From DASQFI01 sp963780895 (lineage in GTDB: Bacteria; Acidobacteriota; Vicinamibacteria; Vicinamibacterales; SCN-69-37): a stretch of 64,000 nucleotides of DNA. Position 1 is the first letter of the stretch. Every line of letters begins with the position of its first letter. The position numbers were made by a program, and so were the translations under genes. The notes under the pieces were generated by a model. It was not told the DNA's origin, searched no databases, and worked only from the letters and a program-made list of their open reading frames with translations. Where the stretch lies: positions 1,240,001-1,304,000 of the forward strand of contig CAWAEG010000001.1 in the NCBI GenBank assembly GCA_963780895.1, given 5' to 3'. Positions 45,367-58,129 of the stretch are shown piece by piece.

Positions 45367-47418
45367 ATGCGACGCCGAGTGACGTTCGCCTCGCTCGCTC
45401 TCGTGCTCACCGCTGCTGTGGCGATCCCTGTAGCCCAGCAGCCGAAGTACCTCGACAAAGCGACGTATTTCCAGATGGAGTCCATCTCGAGTCCGACCAT
45501 CTCGCCCGACGGCAGCACCGTGCTGTTCTCGCGCGGGCACGTCGATCTCACGCGGGACCAGAACCAGTCGAATCTGTGGGTCATCGATATCAACGGCGAC
45601 CGGCTTCGCCAGCTGACCGACGGCGCGTGGAACGACTCATCGCCGGTGTGGTCACCCGACGGCAAGCGGATCGCGTTTCTGTCGAACCGCTCGGGATCGT
45701 CCCAACTCCACGCGATGTGGGTGGACACACGCGAGACGTATCAGCTCACGCGCCTCGAGCGCGCGCCGTCTGCGATCACCTGGTCGCCCGACGGCAAGCA
45801 GATCGCGTTCACGAGCCTGATTCCGGACGAGACGCCGATCCTGTCCGTGCGGCTTCCGCCCGTGCCCCGCGGATCACAGCTGGCGCGCGGGGCCGTCGTG
45901 ATCGACCGGCCGTCCTGGGCGTCTGACGGCTCCGGTCCGACGACGAAGGGCCACACGCACGTCTACGTCGTCGACGCGACGGTGGGCGGGACGCCGCGGC
46001 AGGTGACCAACGGCAACTTCAACCACTCCGCGCCCGCGTGGTCGAACGACGGCAAGACGATCTTCGTGTCCGGCATTCGCAAGCCAAACGCCGAGTACTT
46101 GCTCGGCGACTCCGAGATCTACGCCGTCAACGTGGCGACCGGGGACGCGACGGCGCTGACCGATCGGAATGGACCGGACACCGGTCCCGAGCTGTCACCC
46201 GACGGCCACTGGATCGCCTACACCGGTTACGACCAGAAGAACTACACGAATCATCTGAGCCAGCTCTACATGATGGATTCGACCGGCGCGCGAAAGCGGA
46301 TGTGGGTTGGCAATCTGCCGAGCTCGCCGGGGAACGTCGCCTGGGCGCCGGACGGCTCCGGGGTGTACTACTCGATGCAGGCCGAGGGCGAGGAGAACAC
46401 GTGGTTCGCGCCGGCCGATCAAGGGCTCAAGCCGAAGCCGATGACCGTCGGCGAGCACGTGCTCTCGAGCGTCTCGATCGCCAAGAACGGCCGGGCGGTG
46501 GGGATTCGATCGAACGTCAAGGAGCCTGGACAGCTCGTGGCCTTCTCCATGGCGAAGCCGGCCGACATGCGCGTGCTGGTTGATGTCAACGCCGACGTGC
46601 TGACCGGCACGACGATTGCCGGCGCCGAAGAACTGTGGTTTACGGCGCCCGATGGCCTCAAGGCACAAGGCTGGCTGATGAAGCCGGCCAACTTCGATCC
46701 GGCGAAGAAGTACCCGATGGTGCTCTGGATTCACGGCGGTCCGTGGAGCATGTACAACATCGGCTGGAGCTGGAGCTACCAGAACTTCGCGGCCAACGGG
46801 TACGCCGTGCTCTGGACGAACCCGCGCGGATCGACCGGCTACGGTCAGGACTTCGTCAACGGCATTCAGCACAGCTATCCGGGCAAGGACTACGACGATC
46901 TGATGGCCGGCGTGGACGCCGCCATCGCCAAGGGCTGGATCGATCCGGAGAACCTGTTCGTGTGCGGCGGGTCGGGCGGTGGCGTGCTGACCGCGTGGAT
47001 CGTCGGGCACACGACCCGCTTCCGCGCGGCCGTGTCGATGCGCCCGGTCATCGATTGGCACTCGTTCGTCGGCACGACGGACGGCACCGGTTGGTACCGG
47101 CAATTCCAGAAGTACCCCTGGGAAGATCCGATGGAGTACGCGGTCCGCTCGCCGCTTCATTACGTCGCCAACGTCACGACGCCGACGATGCTGATGACCG
47201 GGGAGGCGGATCTGCGGACGCCGATTTCGCAGTCCGAGGAGTTCTACCGCGCCCTCAAGATGCTCCGGAAGGCCGACACGCTCATGGTCCGTATGCCCGA
47301 GGAGTACCACGGCTGGCGGCGGCCGTCGCACCAGCTGCTGCAGCAGCTGTATCTGATGGCGTGGTTCGAGAAGTATCGGACGCCGGCGAGCAAAAAGGCG
47401 ATTCCTGGCGTCGACTGA
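45367..47418 (+). CDS. S9 family peptidase (prolyl oligopeptidase/DPP-like)
   Basis: The 683-residue exported serine peptidase begins with a signal peptide (FASLALVLTAAVAIPVAQQ). A WD40-like beta-propeller follows (SPVWSPDGKRIAFLSNRSGS, APAWSNDGKTIFVSG), then an alpha/beta-hydrolase domain from about residue 440. The likely triad is Ser536 (CGGSGGGVL), Asp615 (GEADLRTP) and His648 (EEYHGW). AGGAGG ends right against the ATG at 45361, so the second ATG at 45367, six bases farther, is the better start. It has its own gap from tyrS and ends before the rRNA leader. Confidence 0.9.
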   Translation: MRRRVTFASLALVLTAAVAIPVAQQPKYLDKATYFQMESISSPTISPDGSTVLFSRGHVDLTRDQNQSNLWVIDINGDRLRQLTDGAWNDSSPVWSPDGKRIAFLSNRSGSSQLHAMWVDTRETYQLTRLERAPSAITWSPDGKQIAFTSLIPDETPILSVRLPPVPRGSQLARGAVVIDRPSWASDGSGPTTKGHTHVYVVDATVGGTPRQVTNGNFNHSAPAWSNDGKTIFVSGIRKPNAEYLLGDSEIYAVNVATGDATALTDRNGPDTGPELSPDGHWIAYTGYDQKNYTNHLSQLYMMDSTGARKRMWVGNLPSSPGNVAWAPDGSGVYYSMQAEGEENTWFAPADQGLKPKPMTVGEHVLSSVSIAKNGRAVGIRSNVKEPGQLVAFSMAKPADMRVLVDVNADVLTGTTIAGAEELWFTAPDGLKAQGWLMKPANFDPAKKYPMVLWIHGGPWSMYNIGWSWSYQNFAANGYAVLWTNPRGSTGYGQDFVNGIQHSYPGKDYDDLMAGVDAAIAKGWIDPENLFVCGGSGGGVLTAWIVGHTTRFRAAVSMRPVIDWHSFVGTTDGTGWYRQFQKYPWEDPMEYAVRSPLHYVANVTTPTMLMTGEADLRTPISQSEEFYRALKMLRKADTLMVRMPEEYHGWRRPSHQLLQQLYLMAWFEKYRTPASKKAIPGVD

Positions 47419-47485
47419 CCCCGTGAAACTCCGGGGGGGCCGCCGGCCATCTCATTTCGAGGCGGATCAGGCGGCCTTTCCGGGG

Positions 47486-47514
47486 TTGACGGAGGGGCGT
47501 CGTACCGATAAGGT
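47486..47514 (+). promoter_or_regulatory. Probable rRNA promoter P1
   Basis: TTGACG (47486-47491), a 17-nt spacer and TAAGGT (47509-47514) form a sigma-70-like promoter upstream of the 16S gene. The -10 is weak (3 of 6). Confidence 0.45.
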
Positions 47515-47654
47515 AAAAGGTCCGTAACGTCATCGGCTGGCGAGCTGAAAAAGCGCGTGCAGCCCCTGCCTGTAAGGCAATTGGGCCTTCGGTCCGGCCC
47601 TGAAGGCGACACACCCCGACGGCGATCCAAATCGACGTGCGGTGTCTTACAGGG

Positions 47655-47684
47655 TTGACAAACGGTTGACGGATATCGTAAATT
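47655..47684 (+). promoter_or_regulatory. Probable rRNA promoter P2
   Basis: Consensus TTGACA (47655-47660), an 18-nt spacer and TAAATT (47679-47684). A second TTGACG at 47666 with TAAGGT at 47687 overlaps it. Tandem promoters are usual for rRNA operons. Confidence 0.55.
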
Positions 47685-47781
47685 TGTAAGGTTCGCCTTC
47701 TGACGGAATTTTGCGCGGAAGGCATACGCCAGAAAGGACTTCTGGCGACGCCCGGTGTAGCCGGACGGCCCCGGTTCTTTG

Positions 47782-47800
47782 AAAACTAGATAGAACGTGC
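47782..47800 (+). promoter_or_regulatory. 16S processing-stalk left arm with boxA-like sequence
   Basis: AAAACTAGATAGAACGTGC is perfectly complementary to 49769-49787 (19 bp) and should form the RNase III stalk around the 16S precursor. TTCTTTGAAAAC just upstream resembles a boxA antitermination signal. The remaining leader (47801-48080) holds short CTTCGGCGAG repeats and imperfect hairpins but no gene. Confidence 0.8.
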
Positions 47801-48080
47801 AAGCACAGCCCGTCGAGTATCAGCGGGTGGCGCCTCGCCGAAGCGTCCGACTTCGCCGGCCAACAAGCCGGCTTCGTCGCGATGCGGAGGCGGGTCGAAC
47901 CATCCTTACTTGAACGGTTCGCCCGCCTTCGCTCGGAACTTCGGTGACGAGCTTCGGCGCGGCGAAATTGAATCCGAGAGCCAAATCAACAGGCTAGCGG
48001 GTTGAACGAGTTACGCACGAGTGTTCTGCAGCGGCGCGACGCAAGTCTCGCCGAAGCGCGGAGCGCGAAGGCGGACGAAT

Positions 48081-49639
<1,559 letters not shown>

Positions 49640-49768
49640 GAGATGGCTCTGCGCCGGTCCGCCTTCGTTCCGCCGAAGTGTGGTGTGAAAGCACCGCACG
49701 AAGGCGAACTTCGGCGAGACAGGCTGCATCCAAATCCAGATCGATCTGGTACGACATGGGTTGTGCGA

Positions 49769-49787
49769 GCACGTTCTATCTAGTTTT
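49769..49787 (+). promoter_or_regulatory. 16S processing-stalk right arm
   Basis: Perfect complement of 47782-47800, lying between the 16S 3' end and tRNA-Ile. The spacer 49639-49768 also carries a CTTCGGCGAG copy at 49709-49718. Confidence 0.8.
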
Positions 49788-49806
49788 GAGGGAACTCGGG
49801 GAAACT

Positions 49807-49883
<77 letters not shown>

Positions 49884-50109
49884 CTGATTGGCGACCTGCG
49901 GGCGAGGAGAACCGGATGGAGGCTGATTGGTAAAGAGCGGTTGATGAACGGCACGCGCGTCGGAGTGATTGGAATCGCCCGCCTCACGTAGCCCGCCATC
50001 AGATAACAGCCGTCGCCAATCCATGCGCATGACCAGGGGATCGCCCGCTGGCAGGATGGTTCGCGCCCGGCGTGGGACATGGGGTTCCCCGGGCCGATAG
50101 AGTGGTAGG

Positions 50110-50182
50110 GGGGAATTAGCTCAGCTGGGAGAGCGCCTGGTTTGCAACCAGGAGGTCACCGGTTCGAGCCCGGTATTCTCCA
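50110..50182 (+). tRNA. tRNA-Ala (TGC anticodon)
   Basis: Acceptor GGGGAAT pairs with ATTCTCC. The anticodon arm CCTGG/CCAGG encloses TTTGCAA, giving TGC. The T-arm ACCGG TTCGAGC CCGGT is intact. Unlike the preceding tRNA-Ile, CCA is not encoded (the sequence continues ACTTCG), so a CCA-adding enzyme is needed. The spacer between the two tRNAs (49884-50109) shows nothing recognisable. Confidence 0.95.
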
Positions 50183-50206
50183 CTTCGCTCGCTGCGCGAG
50201 CGAAGT
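50182..50206 (+). repeat. Perfect hairpin after tRNA-Ala
   Basis: ACTTCGCTCG and CGAGCGAAGT pair perfectly around a short loop directly after the tRNA discriminator base. It may guide 3' processing. It abuts the heptad array. Confidence 0.6.
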
Positions 50207-50241
50207 GAACTTAGAACTTCGAACTGAGAACTTCGAACTTC
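50207..50241 (+). repeat. Heptad tandem array, five units, in the tRNA-Ala/23S spacer
   Basis: Units GAACTTA, GAACTTC, GAACTGA, GAACTTC and GAACTTC match the design at 1402-1436. The rest of the 354-nt spacer holds a hairpin TCTGAGGG/CCCTCAGA at 50368-50391 and the 23S stalk. Confidence 0.85.
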
Positions 50242-50406
50242 TAAGGCACGACAGTTTGAGGGGGTCCGGCAAGGCGCGTCCCCCGAGAGTTTGTGGCGCG
50301 TCATCTGACGCGCCCCTGGCGAGCGGAGCGGGGATGTAGGGGTCCCCGTGAGCGAGCCAGTAGGGGAGTCTGAGGGGCGAAGTCCCTCAGAGTGATCTTT
50401 GACAAT

Positions 50407-50428
50407 TGAATATCCTGCAAACGGTAGT
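50407..50428 (+). promoter_or_regulatory. 23S processing-stalk left arm
   Basis: 22 nt complementary to 53620-53641 with a single G-U pair, preceded by a boxA-like GATCTTTGACAATTG. It should form the RNase III substrate enclosing 23S rRNA. Confidence 0.78.
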
Positions 50429-50536
50429 TTTTCCGATCCACAAAGAACACGCAGTGTTCTTAAGTGAGGGTTTGGAAAGAGAGGTTGTCGTCTGCCGATT
50501 CGTGAGAACCGGTCGGCGACAGTTTCAAATTCCAAT

Positions 50537-53528
<2,992 letters not shown>

Positions 53529-53619
53529 TTGATTCTTTTCCCCGGGGCTGACTGCCCCGGGACCCATCAATCGCGATGGGGGCCCGTCACACGAACGTTG
53601 CGTGCGCGTGGTAGGAATT

Positions 53620-53641
53620 ACTACCGTTTGCAGGGTATTCA
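53620..53641 (+). promoter_or_regulatory. 23S processing-stalk right arm
   Basis: Complement of 50407-50428 (22 bp, one G-U), ending just before the CTCGGG double hairpin. Confidence 0.78.
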
Positions 53642-53642
53642 T

Positions 53643-53735
53643 GACCTCGGGTGTCGTGGTCTAAGACCTCGGGAGTCATTTCTGCGGAAGAACGCATCAA
53701 GAAATGACTCCCGAGGTCAAACGACACCCGAGGTC
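53643..53735 (+). repeat. Nested double hairpin of the CTCGGG family between 23S and 5S
   Basis: An outer 15-bp perfect stem (GACCTCGGGTGTCGT, 53643-53657 with 53721-53735) encloses an inner 19-bp perfect stem (53665-53683 with 53700-53718, starting GACCTCGGGAGTC). Both stems begin with the same 9 nt. The 15-mer GTCTAAGACCTCGGG at 53659-53673 recurs at 26624-26638. Confidence 0.85.
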
Positions 53736-53790
53736 TTCGACAGTTTGCGGGTTTGGCGCGTGTCACAACGCGACGGGCTCGCAGGGTGCC

Positions 53791-53814
53791 GGCGGGCGTA
53801 TGTTCCGCCGCCAC
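53791..53814 (+). repeat. 24-nt repeat, copy 1
   Basis: Starts GGCGGGCGTATGTT and ends CCGCCGCCAC. It is identical over 24 nt to 60186-60209. Both copies can fold by pairing the flanking GGCGG with CCGCC. Confidence 0.85.
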
Positions 53815-53835
53815 ACTTAATTTTGAAAAGCGCTC

Positions 53836-53856
53836 GTTCAGAGTTCGAAGTTCGGC
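53836..53856 (-). repeat. Heptad array remnant, three units in reverse
   Basis: On the plus strand GTTCAGA, GTTCGAA, GTTCGGC; on the minus strand these are GAAC-type heptads as at 1402 and 50207. They lie 20 nt before the 5S gene. Confidence 0.6.
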
Positions 53857-53876
53857 GCCGAAGGCGCCGTTAAGTT

Positions 53877-53995
<119 letters not shown>

Positions 53996-54004
53996 TATTC
54001 TCAG

Positions 54005-54036
54005 AGGGCCGCATCGCTGATGCGGCCCTTTTTTTG
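54005..54036 (+). terminator. Rho-independent terminator of the rRNA operon
   Basis: An 11-bp perfect stem (AGGGCCGCATC with its complement), 3-nt loop and a run of seven Ts. It is a strong terminator for the operon. Confidence 0.93.
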
Positions 54037-54210
54037 TACGGGCACAGCCACACACGGTGACGAGGACCCGCTCCTGACAGTGAGGCGGTGGGCCGCCGGC
54101 GCCTGCGGCCTGGGCGCGGGGGTGGGCGCGTTCGCTCGGCGGAGCCGAGCTTCGGCGAGCGTGGCCGGAGCTTTCAGCGCAGGCCCGGCCCCGCGCGATC
54201 AAGAAAAGTC

Positions 54211-54272
54211 ACTGCATGGGTACTGTGTGGGAGAGTAGGTCACTGTCGGGATTATTCCCAGAGGGCCGCATC
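54211..54272 (+). repeat. Duplicated 5S 3' end
   Basis: 62 nt nearly identical to 53953-54015: one base deleted, plus C-to-T and T-to-C changes. It covers the last ~42 nt of 5S and the sequence up to the terminator stem. The 5' two thirds of 5S are absent, so this is a remnant, not a gene. The 54037-54210 stretch before it has only a CTTCGGCGAG copy. Confidence 0.88.
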
Positions 54273-54304
54273 AGCACTGAATGTTGATGCGGCCTTTTCT
54301 TTGT
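54264..54304 (+). terminator. Second terminator, after the 5S remnant
   Basis: GGCCGCATCA pairs with TGATGCGGCC around an inner ACTGAATGT segment, followed by TTTTCTTT. It resembles the first terminator but with a changed loop. It may also serve the convergent TPR gene. Confidence 0.8.
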
Positions 54305-54328
54305 ACCGACCCGGGCTCGTCTCCGGCG

Positions 54329-55954
54329 TCACTCGCGGGCGGCCTTCTTCGCTTCGACGAGTTCCGGCCGCCCAGGGACGTCCGCCTTCTCGCAGAGCTT
54401 CACGAGCTGCTGATAGTACGTCCGTGCCGTCGGCGCATCCCCGGCGAGCGACGCCGCCCTGGCCGCGCCGTACATCGCGCGGAACCGGTTCGGCTCCTTC
54501 TTCAGGGTCGCGCGGAATTCCTCGAGCGCCGCGGCCGGCTGCTTCAACTCGAGCAGCATCTCGGCAAGCAGTTCGCGCGCCGGCGCAAGCGGTCCCGGCG
54601 TGACCGCGTTCTTCTCCGTCGCATCCTCGCGCGTCACGGCGGCGCGCATCGTCGCGAGCGCCTCGTCCCGTCTGCCTTCGGCGAGCGCCAGGTACGCGGC
54701 CGCCGCTTCACGTTGAATGCCCACCTGCTCGGCCCAGTAGGTTTCCCGGTCAGCCACGAGACCGTCGCGGATCTTCTCGAGTGCCACTATGGAGGCGCGC
54801 GCGTCCGGGAGCGCGCCCGTCCGCGCGGCGCCGAGCGCACGCGCGAAGTGCGTCATCGCCTCGGTGTACGGGAACTGGGTGGATTGCGGCTGGAGCGCGA
54901 TGGCGGCCTTCCAGTCGCGATGCTCGAGCGCCCAGCGCGCCGGCATCGCGGCCAGGGCAAAGACGCCGGCCGATCCGGGCGCCGCGCCGACGACGGCATT
55001 CACGTCGAAGCGGGAAGCGACCTCGGGCAGCCGGCCGAGGATCGCCCGCGCGGCCTTGTCCTGGCCGGTCTGGAGATAGGCGTAGGCCATGTAATCCATC
55101 GCGTGCAGCTCTTCGGCGGCGCCGCCGGTCCGCTTCGCGGCCTCTGCCGACGCGATGTTCGTGTCGATCGAGTCCTGCCAGGCGCCGACGCGCGTGAACG
55201 TGTGCGACGGCATGTGCAGGGCGTGCGGCGCCGATGGCGCGATCGTCGCGTAGCGCCGCGCCGCGTCGAGGGCGTGACCGGCCAGGGCGGGGACGTCGTA
55301 GCTATGGATGATGTAGTGCGAGATGCCGGGGTGGTTCGGCAGCCGCGTATGCAGCTTCTCGAGGATTTCGCCGGCCTTGAGCTGATTCGCGTAGGTCTTG
55401 TCGGTCGGCAGCGCCGACGCGGCCAGCGACAACGCCCAGAAAATCGCGGCTTCGTCGTCAGCCGGATACGTGGCCGCCACCCCGGCCATCGCCTTTTCGT
55501 ATGCCACGACCCGCGCCCGCTGGTCGAGCGTGCCGGCCTCCGCGTACAGCTTCGAGACCGCCGCGAGGTAGGCGCGCTCCCGTTCGGTCCGGGCCCCTGC
55601 GATTTGCGCCTGCTTCAGTGCGTCGAGACCCAGCTGCAGCTGCGCCGGCTCTCGAATCGTGGCGGCAAACGGGTTGATCCATCGCGCCACCGCAACGCCC
55701 CAATATGCGATGCCGCAGCCTGGATCGGTCTTTCCGACGGCCGTGAAGCCCTGGATCGCCGGGCCGAATTCGAACGAATGGAGGAACGCCAGGGCGCGGT
55801 CGAACTGATTCTGAGCGGCCGCCGAACACGACGTCTCGAAATGGACGGTGCCGAGCTTTTCACCCGGCTGATGCTGGTGCGGAGCCTGCTGGACGGTCGA
55901 CGCCGTCGCGACCATCAGCGCGAGCATCAGGGCACCGCCGCGCGCGACAAACAT
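54329..55954 (-). CDS. Exported TPR-repeat protein
   Basis: The 541-residue protein has a signal peptide (GGALMLALMVATASTVQQ) and then helical repeats throughout (FDRALAFLHSFEFGPAIQGF, CGIAYWGVAVARWINPFAAT). Further segments include SHYIIHSYDVPALAGHALDA, ALHMPSHTFTRVGAWQDSID and, at the C-terminus, TPR units (AALEEFRATLKKEPNRFRAM). The His-rich middle segments recur in acidobacterial TPR proteins of unknown function. It is convergent with the rRNA operon. The gap to the next gene (55955-56094) has only a short ATATCC-rich stretch. Confidence 0.75.
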   Translation of the reverse strand: MFVARGGALMLALMVATASTVQQAPHQHQPGEKLGTVHFETSCSAAAQNQFDRALAFLHSFEFGPAIQGFTAVGKTDPGCGIAYWGVAVARWINPFAATIREPAQLQLGLDALKQAQIAGARTERERAYLAAVSKLYAEAGTLDQRARVVAYEKAMAGVAATYPADDEAAIFWALSLAASALPTDKTYANQLKAGEILEKLHTRLPNHPGISHYIIHSYDVPALAGHALDAARRYATIAPSAPHALHMPSHTFTRVGAWQDSIDTNIASAEAAKRTGGAAEELHAMDYMAYAYLQTGQDKAARAILGRLPEVASRFDVNAVVGAAPGSAGVFALAAMPARWALEHRDWKAAIALQPQSTQFPYTEAMTHFARALGAARTGALPDARASIVALEKIRDGLVADRETYWAEQVGIQREAAAAYLALAEGRRDEALATMRAAVTREDATEKNAVTPGPLAPARELLAEMLLELKQPAAALEEFRATLKKEPNRFRAMYGAARAASLAGDAPTARTYYQQLVKLCEKADVPGRPELVEAKKAARE

Positions 55955-56094
55955 GGAACCTCCGGGTGAAAGGGGAGGGACCGATTATACGGCCCGGATC
56001 GGATCCTGGCGTTTGCCGCCAATCGTCAACCGGACGCGCGCGCGCATCCATATCCATATCGATATCAATCTCCCGCCCTCCCTCACGATCGGGC

Positions 56095-56883
56095 TTATCG
56101 CTCCTCCTCGTCGAAGCCGGGGCGCACGAAGGTCATCGCGTCCGGGAACGCACGCGCGAGCTTCTGATCGAGATCGTCGAGCCTGGCCATCATCGCCGCC
56201 GGCACACCGTCGGCCGCGACCGTGGGCAACAGGGTCAGCAGCCGCCACGCGTCCCGTGACTCGGCCACGACCAGGCGCACCAGCTTCGCGCAACCGTTCG
56301 CATCCGACTGCCGGAACTCGTCGTCATCTTCGAGTTCCTCGGAGGATGGCAGCAGGGCGGCGACCGCACGCCGGGTCTTGACGTGGATGAACAACGCGAA
56401 GCGGTCGATAGTCTCGAGGCTCCCGAGCGCGAGCGGATCGCCAGCGGCTCGAAGCATGGGATCGAGCACGCCGATGAGGCGCCGGCTCGTTTCGGCGTAC
56501 TCCATGGACTGGCGGGACAACGGATGAGCGTCCTGTGCGCGGTGGCGGCGATCGATAGCCGCCGTGATCCGGGCGAGTTCCGCGGGGGACGACGGCTCGG
56601 TGTTGGCGTTCGACAGATCCGCCAGGAACTCTGCCCGCTCACGCGCCGACACCGGCGAGGTCTCCTCGAGCTCCAGCTCTTCGTCCGAATGCAGCGCCTC
56701 GAGATCGACGACGTCGAGCCGACCCTCCGCTACGCGCTCCATCCGCCGCATGTCCCGGTATAGCCGGCACCGCGACTGAAACCGGCACCGCTCGCACCAG
56801 CGGTCACAATAGTTGTAGACGCCATCGATGAATCCCGGCGGTCTTGGCAGCCGGGCTGGCCGAGCTCCCCCGTCTTGTCTCAT
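56095..56883 (-). CDS. Hypothetical protein with N-terminal Cys cluster
   Basis: The 262-residue soluble protein starts at ATG 56883 (MRQDGGARPARLPRPPGFID). Four cysteines are spaced C26-x3-C30-x2-C33-x5-C39 (YNYCDRWCERCRFQSRCRLY), suggesting a metal or Fe-S site. The rest is mostly helical and acidic (HSDEELELEETSPVSAR; SSEELEDDDEFRQSD). No known family was recognised. The gap to the next gene (56884-57015) is unremarkable. It is upstream of the TPR gene on the same strand but 140 nt away. Confidence 0.6.
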   Translation of the reverse strand: MRQDGGARPARLPRPPGFIDGVYNYCDRWCERCRFQSRCRLYRDMRRMERVAEGRLDVVDLEALHSDEELELEETSPVSARERAEFLADLSNANTEPSSPAELARITAAIDRRHRAQDAHPLSRQSMEYAETSRRLIGVLDPMLRAAGDPLALGSLETIDRFALFIHVKTRRAVAALLPSSEELEDDDEFRQSDANGCAKLVRLVVAESRDAWRLLTLLPTVAADGVPAAMMARLDDLDQKLARAFPDAMTFVRPGFDEEER

Positions 56884-57015
56884 GAATGGGCTGGCGTGCA
56901 AGGAGCAGGCCGCGTGGCGCTGACAGAATCGGGCGCATTCTGGACGACGGATTGGAAAAACTGCGTACTCGCCCGAGCTGCAGATTGCAGAAAGTGCAAC
57001 GGTCGGGCGCCGAGA

Positions 57016-58107
57016 TCAGCCCGCCACATACATCAGAACGAAGAGCACGACGACGATCGACACGACGAGGAAAAAAATCTTCCAGGCGCTGTACGGGTAC
57101 TCGCCGGCAATCACACCGGTGTAGCCGTTGGCCACGACCTGATACTTCTTTTGGCCATAGTCGTACGCGAGGAGCCAGACCGGCACGAGCACGTGCTTGA
57201 ACGTCTGGTTCGAATACACCGGATGGATGACGAGATTGCGGTAGGTATCGCCGGGCACCTCGGCGGCGCAGAGCTCCTCCAGCCGCTGGTGCATCTGCTG
57301 CCTCGAGGCGCCGGCCGCGTCGAAGAGCACCACCTGGTAGTGCTCGACGACGTGGCCCGAGAGGAAGGCGGTGTCGTACGGGACGAGATCCGGCGTGGGG
57401 AATGGTTCGACTCGCCGGAGCAGGCCGAGGTCGATGCCATGCGTCCCGGGCACGAGCTCGTCATCGAACGTGTGTGTGATTTCGCCCGCGGCCGGCTCCC
57501 AGCGCACGCGGCGTTCCTGCCGCATGACGGTGCGGCCCTGGGAGTCGCGGTGCGGCACGCTGACGTAGTAGTAATGTCCGGCCTCCGCTTCCCACGGACA
57601 GCGGACATTGGCGTCGAACGTCCAGTACGGGATGTACAGGCTGTGCACCGTGTCGATGAGCGAGGCGCGCGCGAGCGTGTTCGGCGCGAGCCAGTGGCTC
57701 TTCAGCCACCGCCGCATGTCGTCGCGGACGCGCCCTGCCGGGATCTTGAAAGGCAGCAGGCATTCCGGCCGGATGGGCGCCTTGATCTCGCTGTAGGCGA
57801 CGAGCGCCGGCGAGCCGCAGAATTCGCAGTTCTGGCCGACCCGCGACGGGTCGAAGACCATCACGGCCTTGCAGCTCTGGCATTGAACGCTGCGACGGTC
57901 CGTGTCCCAGCCGCGTTGTTCTTCGGGCAGCTCGCGGAGCGTCTTGACGAGATCGTTTTCGACCGCCTTTCCGGTGTCGCGGTCGATGACGTAGGGCGAC
58001 TCGGTGCCGCAGTAGGGGCACACGAGCTTCTGTTTGCCGGGGTTCCATTCCGCCTGCGCGCCGCAGGCCGGACACGCGTGCTTGTCGAGGGCCGAGATTT
58101 CGGTCAT
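57016..58107 (-). CDS. Zinc-ribbon membrane protein, partner of the SPFH protein
   Basis: The 363-residue protein has two zinc ribbons. Cys12/15 with 30/33 (HACPACGAQ, LVCPYCGTE) form the first, and Cys76/79 with 94/97 (QCQSCKAVM, CEFCGSPAL) the second. A beta-rich middle (IPYWTFDANVRCPWEAEAGH) follows, and one C-terminal membrane helix (IFFLVVSIVVVLFVLMYVAG). The layout matches zinc-ribbon proteins found next to SPFH proteins. ATG 58107 was chosen because the longer frame reads antisense-like sequence over the SPFH gene. The SPFH gene ends 22 nt upstream; the two are probably one operon. Confidence 0.8.
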   Translation of the reverse strand: MTEISALDKHACPACGAQAEWNPGKQKLVCPYCGTESPYVIDRDTGKAVENDLVKTLRELPEEQRGWDTDRRSVQCQSCKAVMVFDPSRVGQNCEFCGSPALVAYSEIKAPIRPECLLPFKIPAGRVRDDMRRWLKSHWLAPNTLARASLIDTVHSLYIPYWTFDANVRCPWEAEAGHYYYVSVPHRDSQGRTVMRQERRVRWEPAAGEITHTFDDELVPGTHGIDLGLLRRVEPFPTPDLVPYDTAFLSGHVVEHYQVVLFDAAGASRQQMHQRLEELCAAEVPGDTYRNLVIHPVYSNQTFKHVLVPVWLLAYDYGQKKYQVVANGYTGVIAGEYPYSAWKIFFLVVSIVVVLFVLMYVAG

Positions 58108-58129
58108 GCGCGCCACGCGCCGGAGCGCG

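Noticed and set aside
50207..50241. CRISPR array
   Set aside because: Units are 7 nt and directly adjacent with no spacers.
54211..54272. Second 5S rRNA gene
   Set aside because: Only the 3' third is present; the 5' strand of the terminal helix and loops A-B are missing.
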